From: Hymenopellis radicata | Lineage: Eukaryota > Basidiomycota > Agaricomycetes > Agaricales > Physalacriaceae | Assembly: GCA_015501595.1 (NCBI GenBank) | Contig: JADNRX010000665.1 | Location: 1 to 27,275, forward strand | Length of the DNA: 27,275 bases | Reading direction: 5' to 3' | Shown here: in pieces, positions 1-9,549 of the stretch | Layout of the letters: every line of letters starts with the position of its first letter | Position numbering within the stretch: the stretch's first letter is position 1 | Position numbers and translations under genes: made by a program | Notes under the pieces: model-generated | Told to the model about the DNA's origin: nothing | What the model saw: the letters and a program-made list of their open reading frames with translations, nothing else | Database searches by the model: none

Positions 1-1049
1 AGACGGTGACAAGAGCGATGTTCAAGCGACGAGAAAACATTTCTGAGGTGTGCGCTTTATTTCTGGGGATGAACGAGGTGTTCACTGGAGACATTCATCG
101 AAAGGACGTCCTTTTTAAAGAGGCGAGCAAGGCCTGGGAAATTTACCTCGGCATGCGTGTAGGTACAAGGAGTGAAGACCTGTCAAGCGTGGCGAGGTAA
201 ACAAGGTCACATTTCGACAAGCAGAATGGAGCGGGACTTTGACTCGGAGGGTTGGGTAAGCTGCCAGTGTCAAGACTCGAGCGGGCTTCTGGCAGGTAAT
301 TGAACGTTGAACGTGTACAGGTCCAGAACGATTTATGTCTTGTGTGGAGGAAATGATGGCCCACAGAAATTCGTGTTCTGTGCGTAAAATATCGTATTCG
401 ATGCAGCAGCAACTGTCTTGAGGTCCTCCAGAGGGCCAAAGGGAGCACAGTCTGACAGGAAGTCAAATACATTTCCATGAGATGATGGTGTATGGGTGAG
501 ATTTGAGCCCCCAGGTCGCATGCGCCTATCCACGTCCGTCTGGCTTGTAGAACAGATATAGAATAACACAACTCCGAAAGAGAGAGGAAATACTGTTGTA
601 TTTCGATTTTTAAGACAAGCTGGTAGTTTTCGGCGGATAGTGGTTTGGCTTGTGAGAATTACTGGCAAAGTGAGGAGGATGGCGTAAGGAGACCAGAAGG
701 AGACACAAGCCGAGACCAAGCCGTCGGCGACATGCCGAGGGATGCCGAGTCTGGCCTTGCCATTAACAACTCCTCCTGGACAACTCTCTCTTACTCCCCA
801 TCATCGGAATTATGTCGGAATGCAGTCTCTGTGGTTCCAGCGTCAAGCGCAACTTTTTGTAATCATTCAGGCTGTCCACTTCTCTATACTCGAGTCCAGA
901 ATAGTCCATCGGTTACGGCATAGCTGTTCTTTGCAGTGCTGATAGATGTCACTCTGTCCTGAACACCTCATCACCGCACAAAACACAGCGTTTGACAAGC
1001 CCTACATACGCGGACATCAAGCTCAAGAGCTGTAAAGTCATCTTCTCTC
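1..1049. other. Left edge: no gene assigned
   Basis: Several open frames of 60-140 codons overlap on both strands here (for example 6-200 on plus and 333-719 on minus), but none shows a recognisable domain, a consistent exon-intron structure or a clear start context. The minus-strand frame at 333-719 has a short hydrophobic stretch near its start that could be chance. The 3' part (about 950-1049) is probably promoter and leader of the RING gene that starts at 1050. A gene entering from the left cannot be excluded. Confidence 0.4.
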
Positions 1050-2718
1050 ATGCCATTAGTCCTGTCTCCGGAGAGTACCTGCGACATCTGCTCAAGCCAT
1101 TACGCGGACGATATCGTGGTCCCTCATGTGGTTTCTTGTGGTCACGTATTTTGTAAAACGTTTGTCATTGTCACTGTAACCATCCTCACCTGCAGCACCT
1201 AATCCCTGTACTTGCCCCAGATGCTTAACAACACACTTTTTCAAAGATAACGCTGCGAATCCGCAATGTCCGTACTGTCGAAAGCATTTCTCTATTCCTG
1301 ATACCAATCTACCGTACGACAAGCGCTTTGGAAAAGTTGTTAAACGACTTTTCGTCCACTACGAAAGCGCAGATTCTGAACAGACTCTACTTGCCGAACT
1401 TGCACTCAGTCTACGTCCATCTTCGCCAGATGACAGTAGTCTAGCTCAACTCGACGAAAAGATTACGCATTGGCTCGAGGACCACGAAGATCACGTAGGT
1501 CTTCCTCCAGGCTCTTGGATCAGGGCACCCGTTGAACGTCATTCAGGTCGCATTGAAGGAAACGCATGCCGTAGTCATCAAACATCGAGCCATCGAAAGG
1601 CAATGGGAGCAGATGACTGTTGTCGTAGGGAAGATGCACGACAAACTAAACGAAATCGAATCTACTCGGTATGTTCATCTTCCAGGTTCTGATAGTTGGC
1701 TCAGTATCATTATAGCGAGGTACCTATTACGTTCGTTGCCTTTTCATAGAATTACTCTTCTGAACAGTCGACTCTAGGCACGTCACCTAGCCTCTTCTCC
1801 CTCAGGCCGTCCATTCTCAGGCTCTGCTTCAGGCACAATGTAAGTACTCTTATCCAATCTGACGTATCTGGGGCTTATTTGGACTCTAATAGAAAGGTAG
1901 GCCGAGCCCTTCCTTACTGCTATAGGCATCATTAAGTTTAATGAAGGGCCTGTCGAAATGTCTTGAAATGGATATTCCCCTTGTTAACATTCCTATGACG
2001 CCTGCTCGTCACGATGTCCTCGAACTCACCGAAAATCCTCATCGCAACACAGATAACGAAATGGAAGAGGTTTGTCTGTTATTAAAGTTACGCGAATTGA
2101 ATCTGATTGAGCACACCTACGCAGACCACATCTTCATTGCAGGTGCAGCATGGTATTATGTTCCAGGTAGTACCACCGACTACACCCCCGGCACACGCAT
2201 CGCCAGCAACGAACTTCGTCCGGAATGCGATGCGCGATTATCCCGTCGAAGCTTCCTCCGCTACTGAGCGACACAGACGCGGTCCCTCTTTGTCAGCGTT
2301 GCAGTTCAGCGGTGTAACAATACTTGGATCCGAATCCTCCACACCATCTTCTTCTCCTCGTTCGGCCCAATCCGGTATTCGACTAGATCACTCGCGATAC
2401 AATTCGCCGGAGCCCCACTCGCCATTATCTCCTGGACATAACTTCTTGAGTGCCGCGGCCTCTCTCCGCCGTCGACAGAGCTCGTCTTCGATCTTCAGCA
2501 ATGCCTCATGGAATTCACGTTCCAGTGACGCATCATTCTTTGCCACCTTTCCACAATCTTTCCAAGACGCTAACACTGCTTTCTGGGAGACGCCTGGGTT
2601 CGTTCCTGGCGACGTTGAAGAAGCGCGCGATGAATTTTTCGCAGCTACCAGCCCCTCTCACTCGCAGTCCGCGTCTGACGATCCTTTTTTCGGAAGTGGG
2701 TCAACGACTAGTATTTAG
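1050..2718 (+). CDS. RING-type (C3HC4) zinc-finger protein, probable E3 ubiquitin ligase; multi-exon
   Basis: The ATG at 1050 opens a protein whose first residues form a RING finger: CDIC, then SCGHVFC-KTC, then CPYC after a first intron at 1160-1220. With that intron removed, all eight zinc ligands fall in one frame, which supports both the intron and the start. A second intron at 1495-1546 leads into a helical, probably coiled-coil stretch (1547-1668). The structure from 1669 to 1925 is unresolved: the likely exons are very short, and several splice choices exist or the gene is partly damaged. A clear intron at 2070-2142 (GTTTGT...TTGCAG) joins to a Ser-rich disordered tail ending with a stop at 2716-2718. 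RING proteins usually bring an E2 enzyme to a substrate; no substrate can be inferred. The architecture matches the gene at 16241-18626, so the two look paralogous. Confidence 0.75.
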
Positions 2719-3428
2719 CATCGGGTTTACCTCCATACCTTACACTCGCGATTTAATAGCATCACATGCTCTTTCCCGCCCATTCATTGCCTTTGAAGTT
2801 TTCTTTTGCTGGGGATTTGCTATGTACTACTATGTCTTCCGCCAAGGCAGGGACAAATCTCATCTGTCGCTCAATCCAAGCAATCGTTCCTACAATCCCT
2901 CTGAGTCTGACCTCGATGGCGTCGGGATTCTCGCGGCTACTTTGGGATGCCTGGGTGTATACCCCAGGAGGTGCCATTTTCTATCACTTGTGGGATCGTG
3001 ACTACAAGTGCGTTTACACCAGGCATAATCAGCTCAACAGTGAACAAGCATTAACTATGCGGGAGAGTTTAGAATCACAAAGAAAAAGGTACGTTACAGG
3101 AATTACAGGCCCAGCGGAAGTCAGTGTCTTGGGTCGGTTGCGACAAGAAGAATCTGGGCACTCCGCTGAATCAGACAAGCTGGTACCGGTCATCGTGAAA
3201 ACCTACTTTCGTTGTCCTTAGTAGTGAAAAATTAACTGTAACCCAATTGCCAGTTTCCTACGGATGTGGCGGGTTATTTAAACATGTGTTACAAAAAGTC
3301 TAGTGGCTACTTTAATCGACTACAAGTTCAACCTTCTAAACCATTCAGCAGTCCACTGCGCCACACTCTTTCGGCCCGATCCGCCCAAGCGATGCACAGC
3401 CACCGACGTCATCCGAGTCTGCTTTTTG
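2719..3428. other. Intergenic stretch with unassigned open frames
   Basis: Beyond the RING stop codon, overlapping frames remain open to 3001 and 3221. One encodes a short hydrophobic aromatic stretch (around 2795-2840), another a hydrophilic C-terminal part (about 3000-3220). They are in different frames with no convincing splice junction linking them, and no domain is recognised. It may be 3' untranslated sequence, a gene relic, or a short unknown gene. The last 100-150 bases presumably hold the promoter of the gene starting at 3429. Confidence 0.35.
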
Positions 3429-4154
3429 ATGACCACCATCTTCCGCTCGTTTCGTACACTCGCGCGTGCTCCCCAATTGCAATGTCGCGTCGGCATACAG
3501 CTGGCCGCGCGGGTCTCTACCCATGCGTGGCGCAGCCCCGTTGTCCGCCTACAGACCAACACTATGTACCCGCGAATACAACGGCCCGCACGCTTCTCGA
3601 CCAGCCAGCCAGTCCATCAGACACAAAACGACCCATCGCGCCCGGACCTATTCTATCATCTTGTTGCGGAACCGCGGCCAGTGTGGGCGGTGTCATTTTT
3701 GGAGTCATACGACAACAAGGAAGAGGTGATAGGCTGGCTGCCAGCGGAAGGGGAGCCAGTGCTTGAGGATTTTATGGAGAATGCTGCTTTCCTACCGCTA
3801 CTGCATTACGCGCTCAAAACTGGCCTTGCGGACGGCGTCGACGACGTGCAGCGGAACGGGGCGATCCAGTTGCAGAATGGGTGGATGCATGTCCACGACG
3901 AGCGCAATATTCCGCCGCTTGGTCGTATCGGGGACCCAGAGGACATTATTGCCACCGTTCTGGTTCAAGATGGGGAGGTGAATAGCATATATTTACCGCC
4001 TTACCGACACTCACGCTCCCCGCAGATTAACGCCGACACGTACCAGCCCATGCCAGCTTACAGGGTGTGCACTTCGTACGGCGTAACGAAATTGACTGAC
4101 GGACTGGCTGGACGACTAAAACAAGTCCTGTTGGATCGCCGAGAGAAGCGATAA
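3429..4154 (+). CDS. Uncharacterised protein with mitochondrial-type leader, 241 aa
   Basis: This is a single open frame without introns. The frame is open from 3303, but the ATG at 3429 is preferred because it begins a typical mitochondrial targeting sequence: about 60 residues rich in Arg, Ser and Ala with no acidic residues, ending near an RFSTS motif that resembles a processing site. The mature part is soluble and acidic to neutral. It contains a WLPAEGEP segment, a run around GWMHVHDERNIPPLGRIGDPEDI, and a C-terminal helix ending in a basic RREKR. It has no transmembrane segment and no catalytic motif I can name. The organised sequence and absence of stops suggest a real conserved protein, probably imported into mitochondria. 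Function unknown. Confidence 0.72.
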   Translation: MTTIFRSFRTLARAPQLQCRVGIQLAARVSTHAWRSPVVRLQTNTMYPRIQRPARFSTSQPVHQTQNDPSRPDLFYHLVAEPRPVWAVSFLESYDNKEEVIGWLPAEGEPVLEDFMENAAFLPLLHYALKTGLADGVDDVQRNGAIQLQNGWMHVHDERNIPPLGRIGDPEDIIATVLVQDGEVNSIYLPPYRHSRSPQINADTYQPMPAYRVCTSYGVTKLTDGLAGRLKQVLLDRREKR

Positions 4155-4574
4155 CACAGACTAGGTCGGTATGGTCCGGACATTTCCTGCCACCTCTGAA
4201 CCAGAACTTTCCTACCCGCTTACGCGTATATGCATTGAACCTGCCATGAACGCCGGCAGAGCCTAGGGTACAAGATGACGATTTGGTATAGAAACGCATG
4301 GAATACAGATGGATAACATGGCTGCTTGCTCTAATATGCTCTGCCTGATGAAAGGTTGCGTCCGTTTCTAGGAGTCTCCAATTCCATGACTTTCGCAGCA
4401 GTCGATGACGAAGGACTCACGCGAAAGCATTTCGGAACACCCATCGGAACGATTTGACACTCGAGTACTCGTAGGCCTCATTCCACAATAAATTCACGCC
4501 CACATACGTGATGTGCGTTTGTCAAGCTGGTGAAGCGACACTATAAGTATGCTCTCGAACCTCCCATCTTCGCC
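4155..4574. promoter_or_regulatory. Intergenic region with TATA box for the SDR gene
   Basis: There is no coding signal. A TATAAG motif at 4542-4547 lies about 30 bases before the chosen ATG at 4575, so the untranslated leader would be very short. The same CACTATAAG context recurs before the DUF6535 start at 5969. The rest (4155-4530) should hold the 3' end of the preceding gene and upstream sequence; I see no repeats in it. Confidence 0.45.
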
Positions 4575-5547
4575 ATGCCTTCATTCACAGACGCCCGAGC
4601 CTCCAACGCCGCATTCTCTCCTCCCTACACCCCCGTCGCTGTATTCGTCGGGGGCACATCCGGTGTAGGGGAGGCCATGGCGAAAGCCCTAACGTCCTAC
4701 CTCGGCGGGAACCTCCATCTCTTCATCATTGGGTGCAACAGTGCCGCGGCAGAGAAGACCTTTGCGTCCCTTCCCCGCCCCTCTGGCGTCAAGCGCGAAT
4801 TCGTGTACTGCGACGCGTTTCTGATGCGCAACATCGTTGCGACATGTGAGGAGATCAAGAGCCGAGTGGATGAGATTAACTTTCTGGTTTTGTCTGCGGG
4901 ATACTTTCGTGTGACGGGACGCGACGAGACGGAGGAAGGGTTGGATAGGTTGTTGGTTATGAGGTATTATTGCAGGTTCAAGTTTATTCGGGAATTGCTG
5001 CCCCTTCTCCACGCAGCCAAGGAGAGAGAGGAGGACGCGAGGGTGATGACGGTCCGGGGGACGGGCATGACGGATGTTCCGGTGGACAGAGAGGGTTTGG
5101 GGCTGAGGCACAAGTATAGGTTTTGGAAGGCGGCGTTGAAGCCGGTGGTGTATAATGATGCTATGATCGAGGTGCGTATTCTCCGAGTCAGAACTGCGGT
5201 GCAGTGCTAACTCGTGTTAGGACTATGCGAACCAGAAGCCGGGGATTGGGTTCGTGCATATATACCCAGGGGTGGTGTATACGCCTGTGGTGAACCGGCT
5301 GTACGAGTCGTTGTGGGGTCCTCTGAGACTGCTTGCGCTGCTTGTGTGGTTCAAGTTTTGGCTGTATGGGATTCAGCCGGAGGAGTGTGCCGAGTATATG
5401 CTCTACGCGTTGCTTGATAGGGTGAAGGAAGAAGGATGGAGTAGGAGGGACGGGCATGGGGATGATATTGGGACGAGATGTTATAATATTTCGGAGGAGG
5501 ATAAGATGGCGGTGTGGGAGCATTCGGTGGAGGAGACGAGTGTCTGA
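4575..5547 (+). CDS. Short-chain dehydrogenase/reductase (SDR)-like protein, two exons, 307 aa
   Basis: Exons are 4575-5171 and 5221-5547. The 49-bp intron has a GTGCGT donor, a GTGCTAACTC branch region and a TTAG acceptor, and splicing joins ...YNDAMIE to DYANQ.... Near the N terminus is the nucleotide-binding glycine motif of Rossmann SDRs, read here as VGGTSGVGEAM, followed by an LVLSAGYF strand equivalent to the NNAG motif, and a late HIYPGVVYTP strand. The expected active-site Tyr is probably the Y of YNDAMIE, but no Lys follows four residues later as in classical YxxxK enzymes, so activity is uncertain. The C-terminal part is hydrophobic (about LLALLVWFKFWLYG) and may touch a membrane. 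The frame from 4530 has only a GTG, so the ATG at 4575 is used. A damaged second copy of the 3' end lies at the right edge on the other strand. Confidence 0.85.
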
Positions 5548-5968
5548 AATATAACGGCGCATGCTACTAGTCGTGCCGAAAGGATACGCCTCCGGTCAAC
5601 GTTATCCAAATCTGCTCTCTCTCATGCTTTTCTCAGGATGACTGCGCACATCCGTACGTTGCTCTCCCTTTACCTCTGGAATGTGAACACTTAAACACAT
5701 ACAGTATAAAGGAAGTATAAAACTCTGCAGTGGCAGCTCCCAGGCTAGGCTATGAATAGGCTTGGCCTCGTTAACGGCGTGCTTCACACCCATGTCATTA
5801 CAGCTGTCAGATGCAACGGCTCTGGTCCGCCAGCCTCGCCTCATTGGCTGTAGGCTGATGCTTCTACCGTGATTTATCCCCCGCATTCTCCACAGCACGT
5901 AGGCAGTGCAGCGGCCACTATAAGTTACTCGCTTACCTCCCAGAGCCCACCTCACTGCGCAAGTCTCG
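5548..5968 (+). promoter_or_regulatory. SDR-DUF6535 intergenic region with conserved TATA box
   Basis: No gene is visible. A TATAAG motif at 5919-5924 sits about 45 bases before the DUF6535 ATG at 5969. The same motif in the same context is kept in the inverted copy (26683-26688, minus strand), as are blocks around 5680-5830. The inverted copy differs most in the stretch corresponding to 5600-5740, where insertions are present. Confidence 0.5.
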
Positions 5969-8186
5969 ATGTCAGAGCCCGAAGGATCGAACGATTCAAC
6001 CCCTTTTCAAAATTCCATCGACAGCGCACCGGCGCCTCCTTCAGAACCGGGGCCATCTACATCAGCTGTACAGACGTCCGGTGTGCAAGAACCTGTTCCA
6101 AATGGTACGGTCCCGCCTCAGGTTTCAGCAGGACAACCTTTCTTCGGTGTCCTGAAGCAGGGTCCCAACCGCTATCAGCAGCCTCAGAACGACAACTACG
6201 AGGAGCGGTTTCCCGAAGACCCATATGGTGAGGAGACCGCTCCCAACGCGCGGGTATGGCGTACATGCGTCGAAGAGGCTGCCGCATTCGATGCGGTGTT
6301 TGTTGGACAAGCTCGCGACGGTCTCGATGTCATGCTCGTATTTGTGAGTGTTCGCGTTAACGTTATGACTTCACTCAGCAATGTCTATTATCTTAGGCTG
6401 GTCTTTTTTCTGCCGTGGTGACCTCGTTCCTGGTGCAGGTGTCACAGAGCCTACAGGCAGACTACACCGCAATGTCTGCAATTCTCTTACACGACCTCGT
6501 CGCCGTTCAGCTCTCCATAGCCGAGGGTCCCTCGTCCCTGTTAAACATAACTGCTCCGTCCGTCAATCCTATGCAGACTTTCAGACCAGACTCGATCACC
6601 GTGTGGGTGAATGGTCTATGGGTCGTCAGTCTCACAGCGAGTCTTGTTGTGGCTCTTTCGGCCGTTCTGGTCAAGCAGTGGTTACACCATTACACATCTA
6701 CACCATCTGGCACACCGGGAGCACGCAGTCACCTTCGCCAAAGTTACCGATTTATCGGTCTCCAGAAATGGCGTGTGAGCATTATCATTGGAGTGTTGCC
6801 CATTGTCATGCATACATCGCTTGCTCTATTCCTCGCGGGCCTCATGCTTTTCTTCATTCCTTTGCGCACGTCACTGGCCTGTGCGGTCGGCGTATTCACG
6901 GTTGCCCTCTGTCTGTTATACCTCATTAGCAGTGCTATGCCCATCTTCTTCCCGCAATGTCCATACCAAACCCCATTGACGGACTTCATCCATCACACTT
7001 GCCTCATTATTAGGAAAGCGTCACATGCCATATCCAGACATGCCCAATGTCTGGTGTACGACGCACTCTCAATCTGTCGGTGCTGGATACATCACTTTCT
7101 CCACCTTGACACCTCAGATATCAAGTTCAGCCGTGTTCGTTCTTACTGGGTAATAGAGCCCTCATCGGCAACGCTAAACCAGCTAGAGATGAAGGCGGTC
7201 AAGGCAAATTATGACAAGCTCTCCGTTGATGCGCTTGATTGGTTGTTCAATGTCTCGTCCAATCCCACTGTTCATAGCCTTGTGGTACAAGCAATCGGGG
7301 GCCTCCCGCCTGACGTTGAGGCGTATGCACGGGCAACTTGGCGGGGTCAAGACGAAATTAAACGGGTGCGCGATGATCTGTATCTGCAGTCGTGCGAGTT
7401 TAATGGTCTTTCCGCTCGGCCCGTTCCGTGATTGGGTACGATACTGTTTGTGAACGGCTCACTCGATCACTCTGTTTCGTTTCAAACAGATATTTCTATT
7501 TCCTTGACTTGGATAATTTCGATGAACCTCGGTCCAGGGCAGCTGCATGGGCCGCGGATGCACTATCCGAAGAATATGTGGGCCATCGTATAGCGGCCCA
7601 ATCACCTGGTTCTAGAGACCTTCAAAAGTTCTTCTTCACTTTTAACAAACTTGAATTTCATCCTCTCATATGGGTGGTGCTAGTGCGGTCTGCAGTGGCA
7701 GTTAACTCATCTTATCATTGTTTCCAAGTCGACAGTTCTGAAGATCTTTCCAGTCAGGACTACGCCCATATCATCTCTCTCTTTCTTCCCGCTTCCAAAG
7801 TCCGTGATAGACCTCATCGGCCTCCAGTTGGGCGTGGTCACCGTACTACAGTGACGTTACATGGAGCTTTGACCTTCCATTTGGGCGACATGATCTCAGA
7901 GTCCATACAAGCCTGTCTTTTGAACATGCTCTCATCTGTGGACGATGACCTTTCTCCCACATTATCACCACACTATCGACTAGTCTACAAGGCGGGTAAA
8001 TATGCACTGCATTATGTTGCAGATGAAATTTGTGCATCACATACAGATGTAGGAAGTTGTCGCCATTTGCAGCTTCTTACAGATGTCTTGGATATCTTGC
8101 GTTGGGAGTACGACACCATTCTTGAGGCATATCCCTGCTTTTTGGCACCAATGTTCGAGTTTCTTTGCACTATCATCGAGAATACT

Positions 8187-8194
8187 TCAATCTG
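8187..8194 (+). repeat. Target site duplication, left copy
   Basis: TCAATCTG flanks the hAT-like insertion and is repeated at 9542-9549. The uninterrupted inverted copy has one such site (CCAATCTG on its coding strand), which is the expected empty-site arrangement. Confidence 0.92.
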
Positions 8195-8480
8195 TAGTGA
8201 GTAGCGCGGGTGTCCCGTGGGTATATTGGTTTTAACCCCTACCCGTACCCTCCACTTACCCGGTCCCGCAGTGCGGGTGCGGGTTACCCGCCAGAATCGT
8301 CTCGGGTCTTACTCGAATCGCCTGCCGTAGTCTCACCTTGCCATTACCTCCCAGAGTTCATGCTCAGCGAGCATCCCCGGGCAATGGCACAGGGACAGTC
8401 AGCTGAGCATGAGGGTACCGGGGTGGGGGTGATGGTAGGAGTGAGGTGGGAACAGCAATATTGGAGGGAAGGCGAGAGAA

Positions 8481-8504
8481 GTGGTGATGGTGGTGATGGT
8501 GATG
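8481..8504 (+). repeat. GTGATG-type microsatellite
   Basis: Short imperfect run of GTG/ATG triplets inside the transposon. On the minus strand it would read as a row of eight histidines, which is an effect of the repeat rather than evidence for a His-rich protein. Confidence 0.85.
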
Positions 8505-8810
8505 CGTCGTCGACTCGTCATCGCGGGGATTTGACAACGCCCGAGCGTAAAGAGACGTCGGCTTTGCGCCATCCTTCGAGTGACTCGTGCCTGCGCGTCC
8601 GCCTGTAGGAAAGTGAAGAATGCCACGACATGCAAAGCTATGATAACTCACGAGATAACCAGTCATATACCCTGCTTCGAGGTTTAGATTTCGATCAACG
8701 CGAACCCAGTTTCCACGGATGGCATCTTTCTGTTGAGTCGTATCTGGCGCGCAGAGATCTGGTGCATAGTTTGGGTCAATTATACATCTAGTGATCGCAA
8801 TTTCTGACAT
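8500..8810 (-). pseudogene. Possible captured host-gene fragment inside the transposon
   Basis: Reading on the minus strand, an open frame starts with ATG at 8808-8810 and runs to 8652, where a GTGAGT donor begins a 49-bp intron-like segment ending in CTACAG (8651-8603). The frame then continues with a basic, helical-looking stretch (ADAQARVTRRMAQSRRLF) until it degenerates in the GTGATG repeat. The intron length and signals match those of real genes in the window, which suggests a piece of a host gene carried by the element. I do not recognise the protein. It could also be chance. Confidence 0.3.
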
Positions 8811-9087
8811 ATGTTAGCGCAAGTCTACGGAGAAAATGGCGACGCACAGCCTCGGTGCCCATACATCCAAAGGCAGACCTGACGAGTCGACTAGAGTGTC
8901 CGACGTAATATTCCACCAGTCCACGCCTTTCGAAGGAGGTTTAGTCGATGCAGAGTCAGATGTATCCGCGATGGCGCTGTCCGACATGGAGACCGAGTCT
9001 CATAATTGCCAACCGAGTCGCTGGACTATTCCTGGTCCTGGTGCTGCCCGTTTGCAGGGGGCTTACGCGTCATCCTCTGGTCGGTTT

Positions 9088-9116
9088 CGTGGAGACGACT
9101 TAAAGTCGTCTCCACG
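9088..9116. repeat. 29-bp perfect palindrome in the transposon
   Basis: Arms of 14 bases (CGTGGAGACGACTT and AAGTCGTCTCCACG) surround a single central A. The core GACTTAAAGTC is repeated in each unit of the adjoining 33-bp tandem repeat. It could form a cruciform or a dimeric protein-binding site. Confidence 0.9.
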
Positions 9117-9124
9117 TCCATTGA

Positions 9125-9216
9125 CGCCGACTTAAAGTCGAGCGCCGGTGCTACCATCGCCGACCTAAAGTCGAGCGACGGTGCCGTGGTCGCCGACTTG
9201 AAGTCGAGCGACAGGT
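9125..9216 (+). repeat. 33-bp tandem repeat, about 2.8 units
   Basis: Units start at 9125, 9158 and 9191; the third is partial. Each begins CGCCGACYTRAAGTCGAGCG and contains the palindromic core seen at 9088-9116. The period is a multiple of three, and the repeat is open on both strands, giving an 11-residue repeat ADLKSSDGAVV on plus and an SLDFKSA-type repeat on minus. Confidence 0.88.
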
Positions 9217-9541
9217 GGTGATCGTGGTGGAGATGTAGAGAGACATCGATGATCGATTGCATCCTTTCGGATCTCGGCCCGAGTCGCCGGATCCAGCAAA
9301 ATTGACGCGTATGCCTCGTTTGGGCAACTCAAGGGACCGTTCAACTTGCAATAAATTTGTAAATTCAGCTTAAATATGTCTTTATACTTGCTTGTCACTG
9401 GGTGAGGACTCACCGTCCGTTGTACAGGTAAGAAAGGGTGACACGGGTTAGAGCGGGTGTTCGGACCGAGACCCCTACCCGGACCCTGACATACCCGCAT
9501 CCGTGACCCGGACCGGGTGCTCCGACCCGGGCTATTCACTA

Positions 9542-9549
9542 TCAATCTG
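9542..9549 (+). repeat. Target site duplication, right copy
   Basis: TCAATCTG, identical to 8187-8194. The DUF6535 coding frame resumes exactly here. Confidence 0.92.

Larger units (their letters stand above)
8195..9541. mobile_element. Non-autonomous hAT-like DNA transposon, 1,347 bp
   Basis: The ends form imperfect terminal inverted repeats: TAGTGAGTAGCGCGGGT at the left and, read inward from the right, TAGTGAATAGCCCGGGT. An 8-bp target duplication flanks it, the size typical of hAT elements. Both subterminal regions (about 8210-8310 and 9435-9535) are packed with ACCCG/CGGGT and TACCCG motifs in both orientations, as in transposase-binding regions of hAT elements. The interior has no transposase frame: no DDE catalytic core, BED finger or dimerisation domain is recognisable, so it must depend on a related active element. 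It carries a GGTGAT microsatellite, an intron-containing gene-like fragment on the minus strand, a 29-bp palindrome and a 33-bp tandem repeat. It sits inside the DUF6535 gene in the same place where the inverted copy is continuous. Confidence 0.9.

Noticed and set aside
2450..3001. 183-codon frame overlapping the end of RING gene 1
   Set aside because: It overlaps the Ser-rich tail in another frame, and no domain is recognised in the portion beyond 2718.
6381..6929. 182-codon plus-strand open frame overlapping the DUF6535 gene
   Set aside because: It is a shifted reading of the DUF6535 exon; the true frame (6397-7431) has the membrane helices and family motifs.
7395..7440. Intron explaining the frame change in the left DUF6535 copy
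   Set aside because: No convincing donor/acceptor pair is found, and the right copy reads straight through the same place with an 11-base length difference.
7428..8204. Separate gene starting at 7428
   Set aside because: Its protein aligns directly with the middle of the continuous right-hand DUF6535 copy, so it is the frameshifted continuation of the gene at 5969.
8364..8599. His-rich protein with eight consecutive histidines on the minus strand
   Set aside because: The histidines come from the GTGATG microsatellite; the frame there is not supported after the intron-like junction at 8603.
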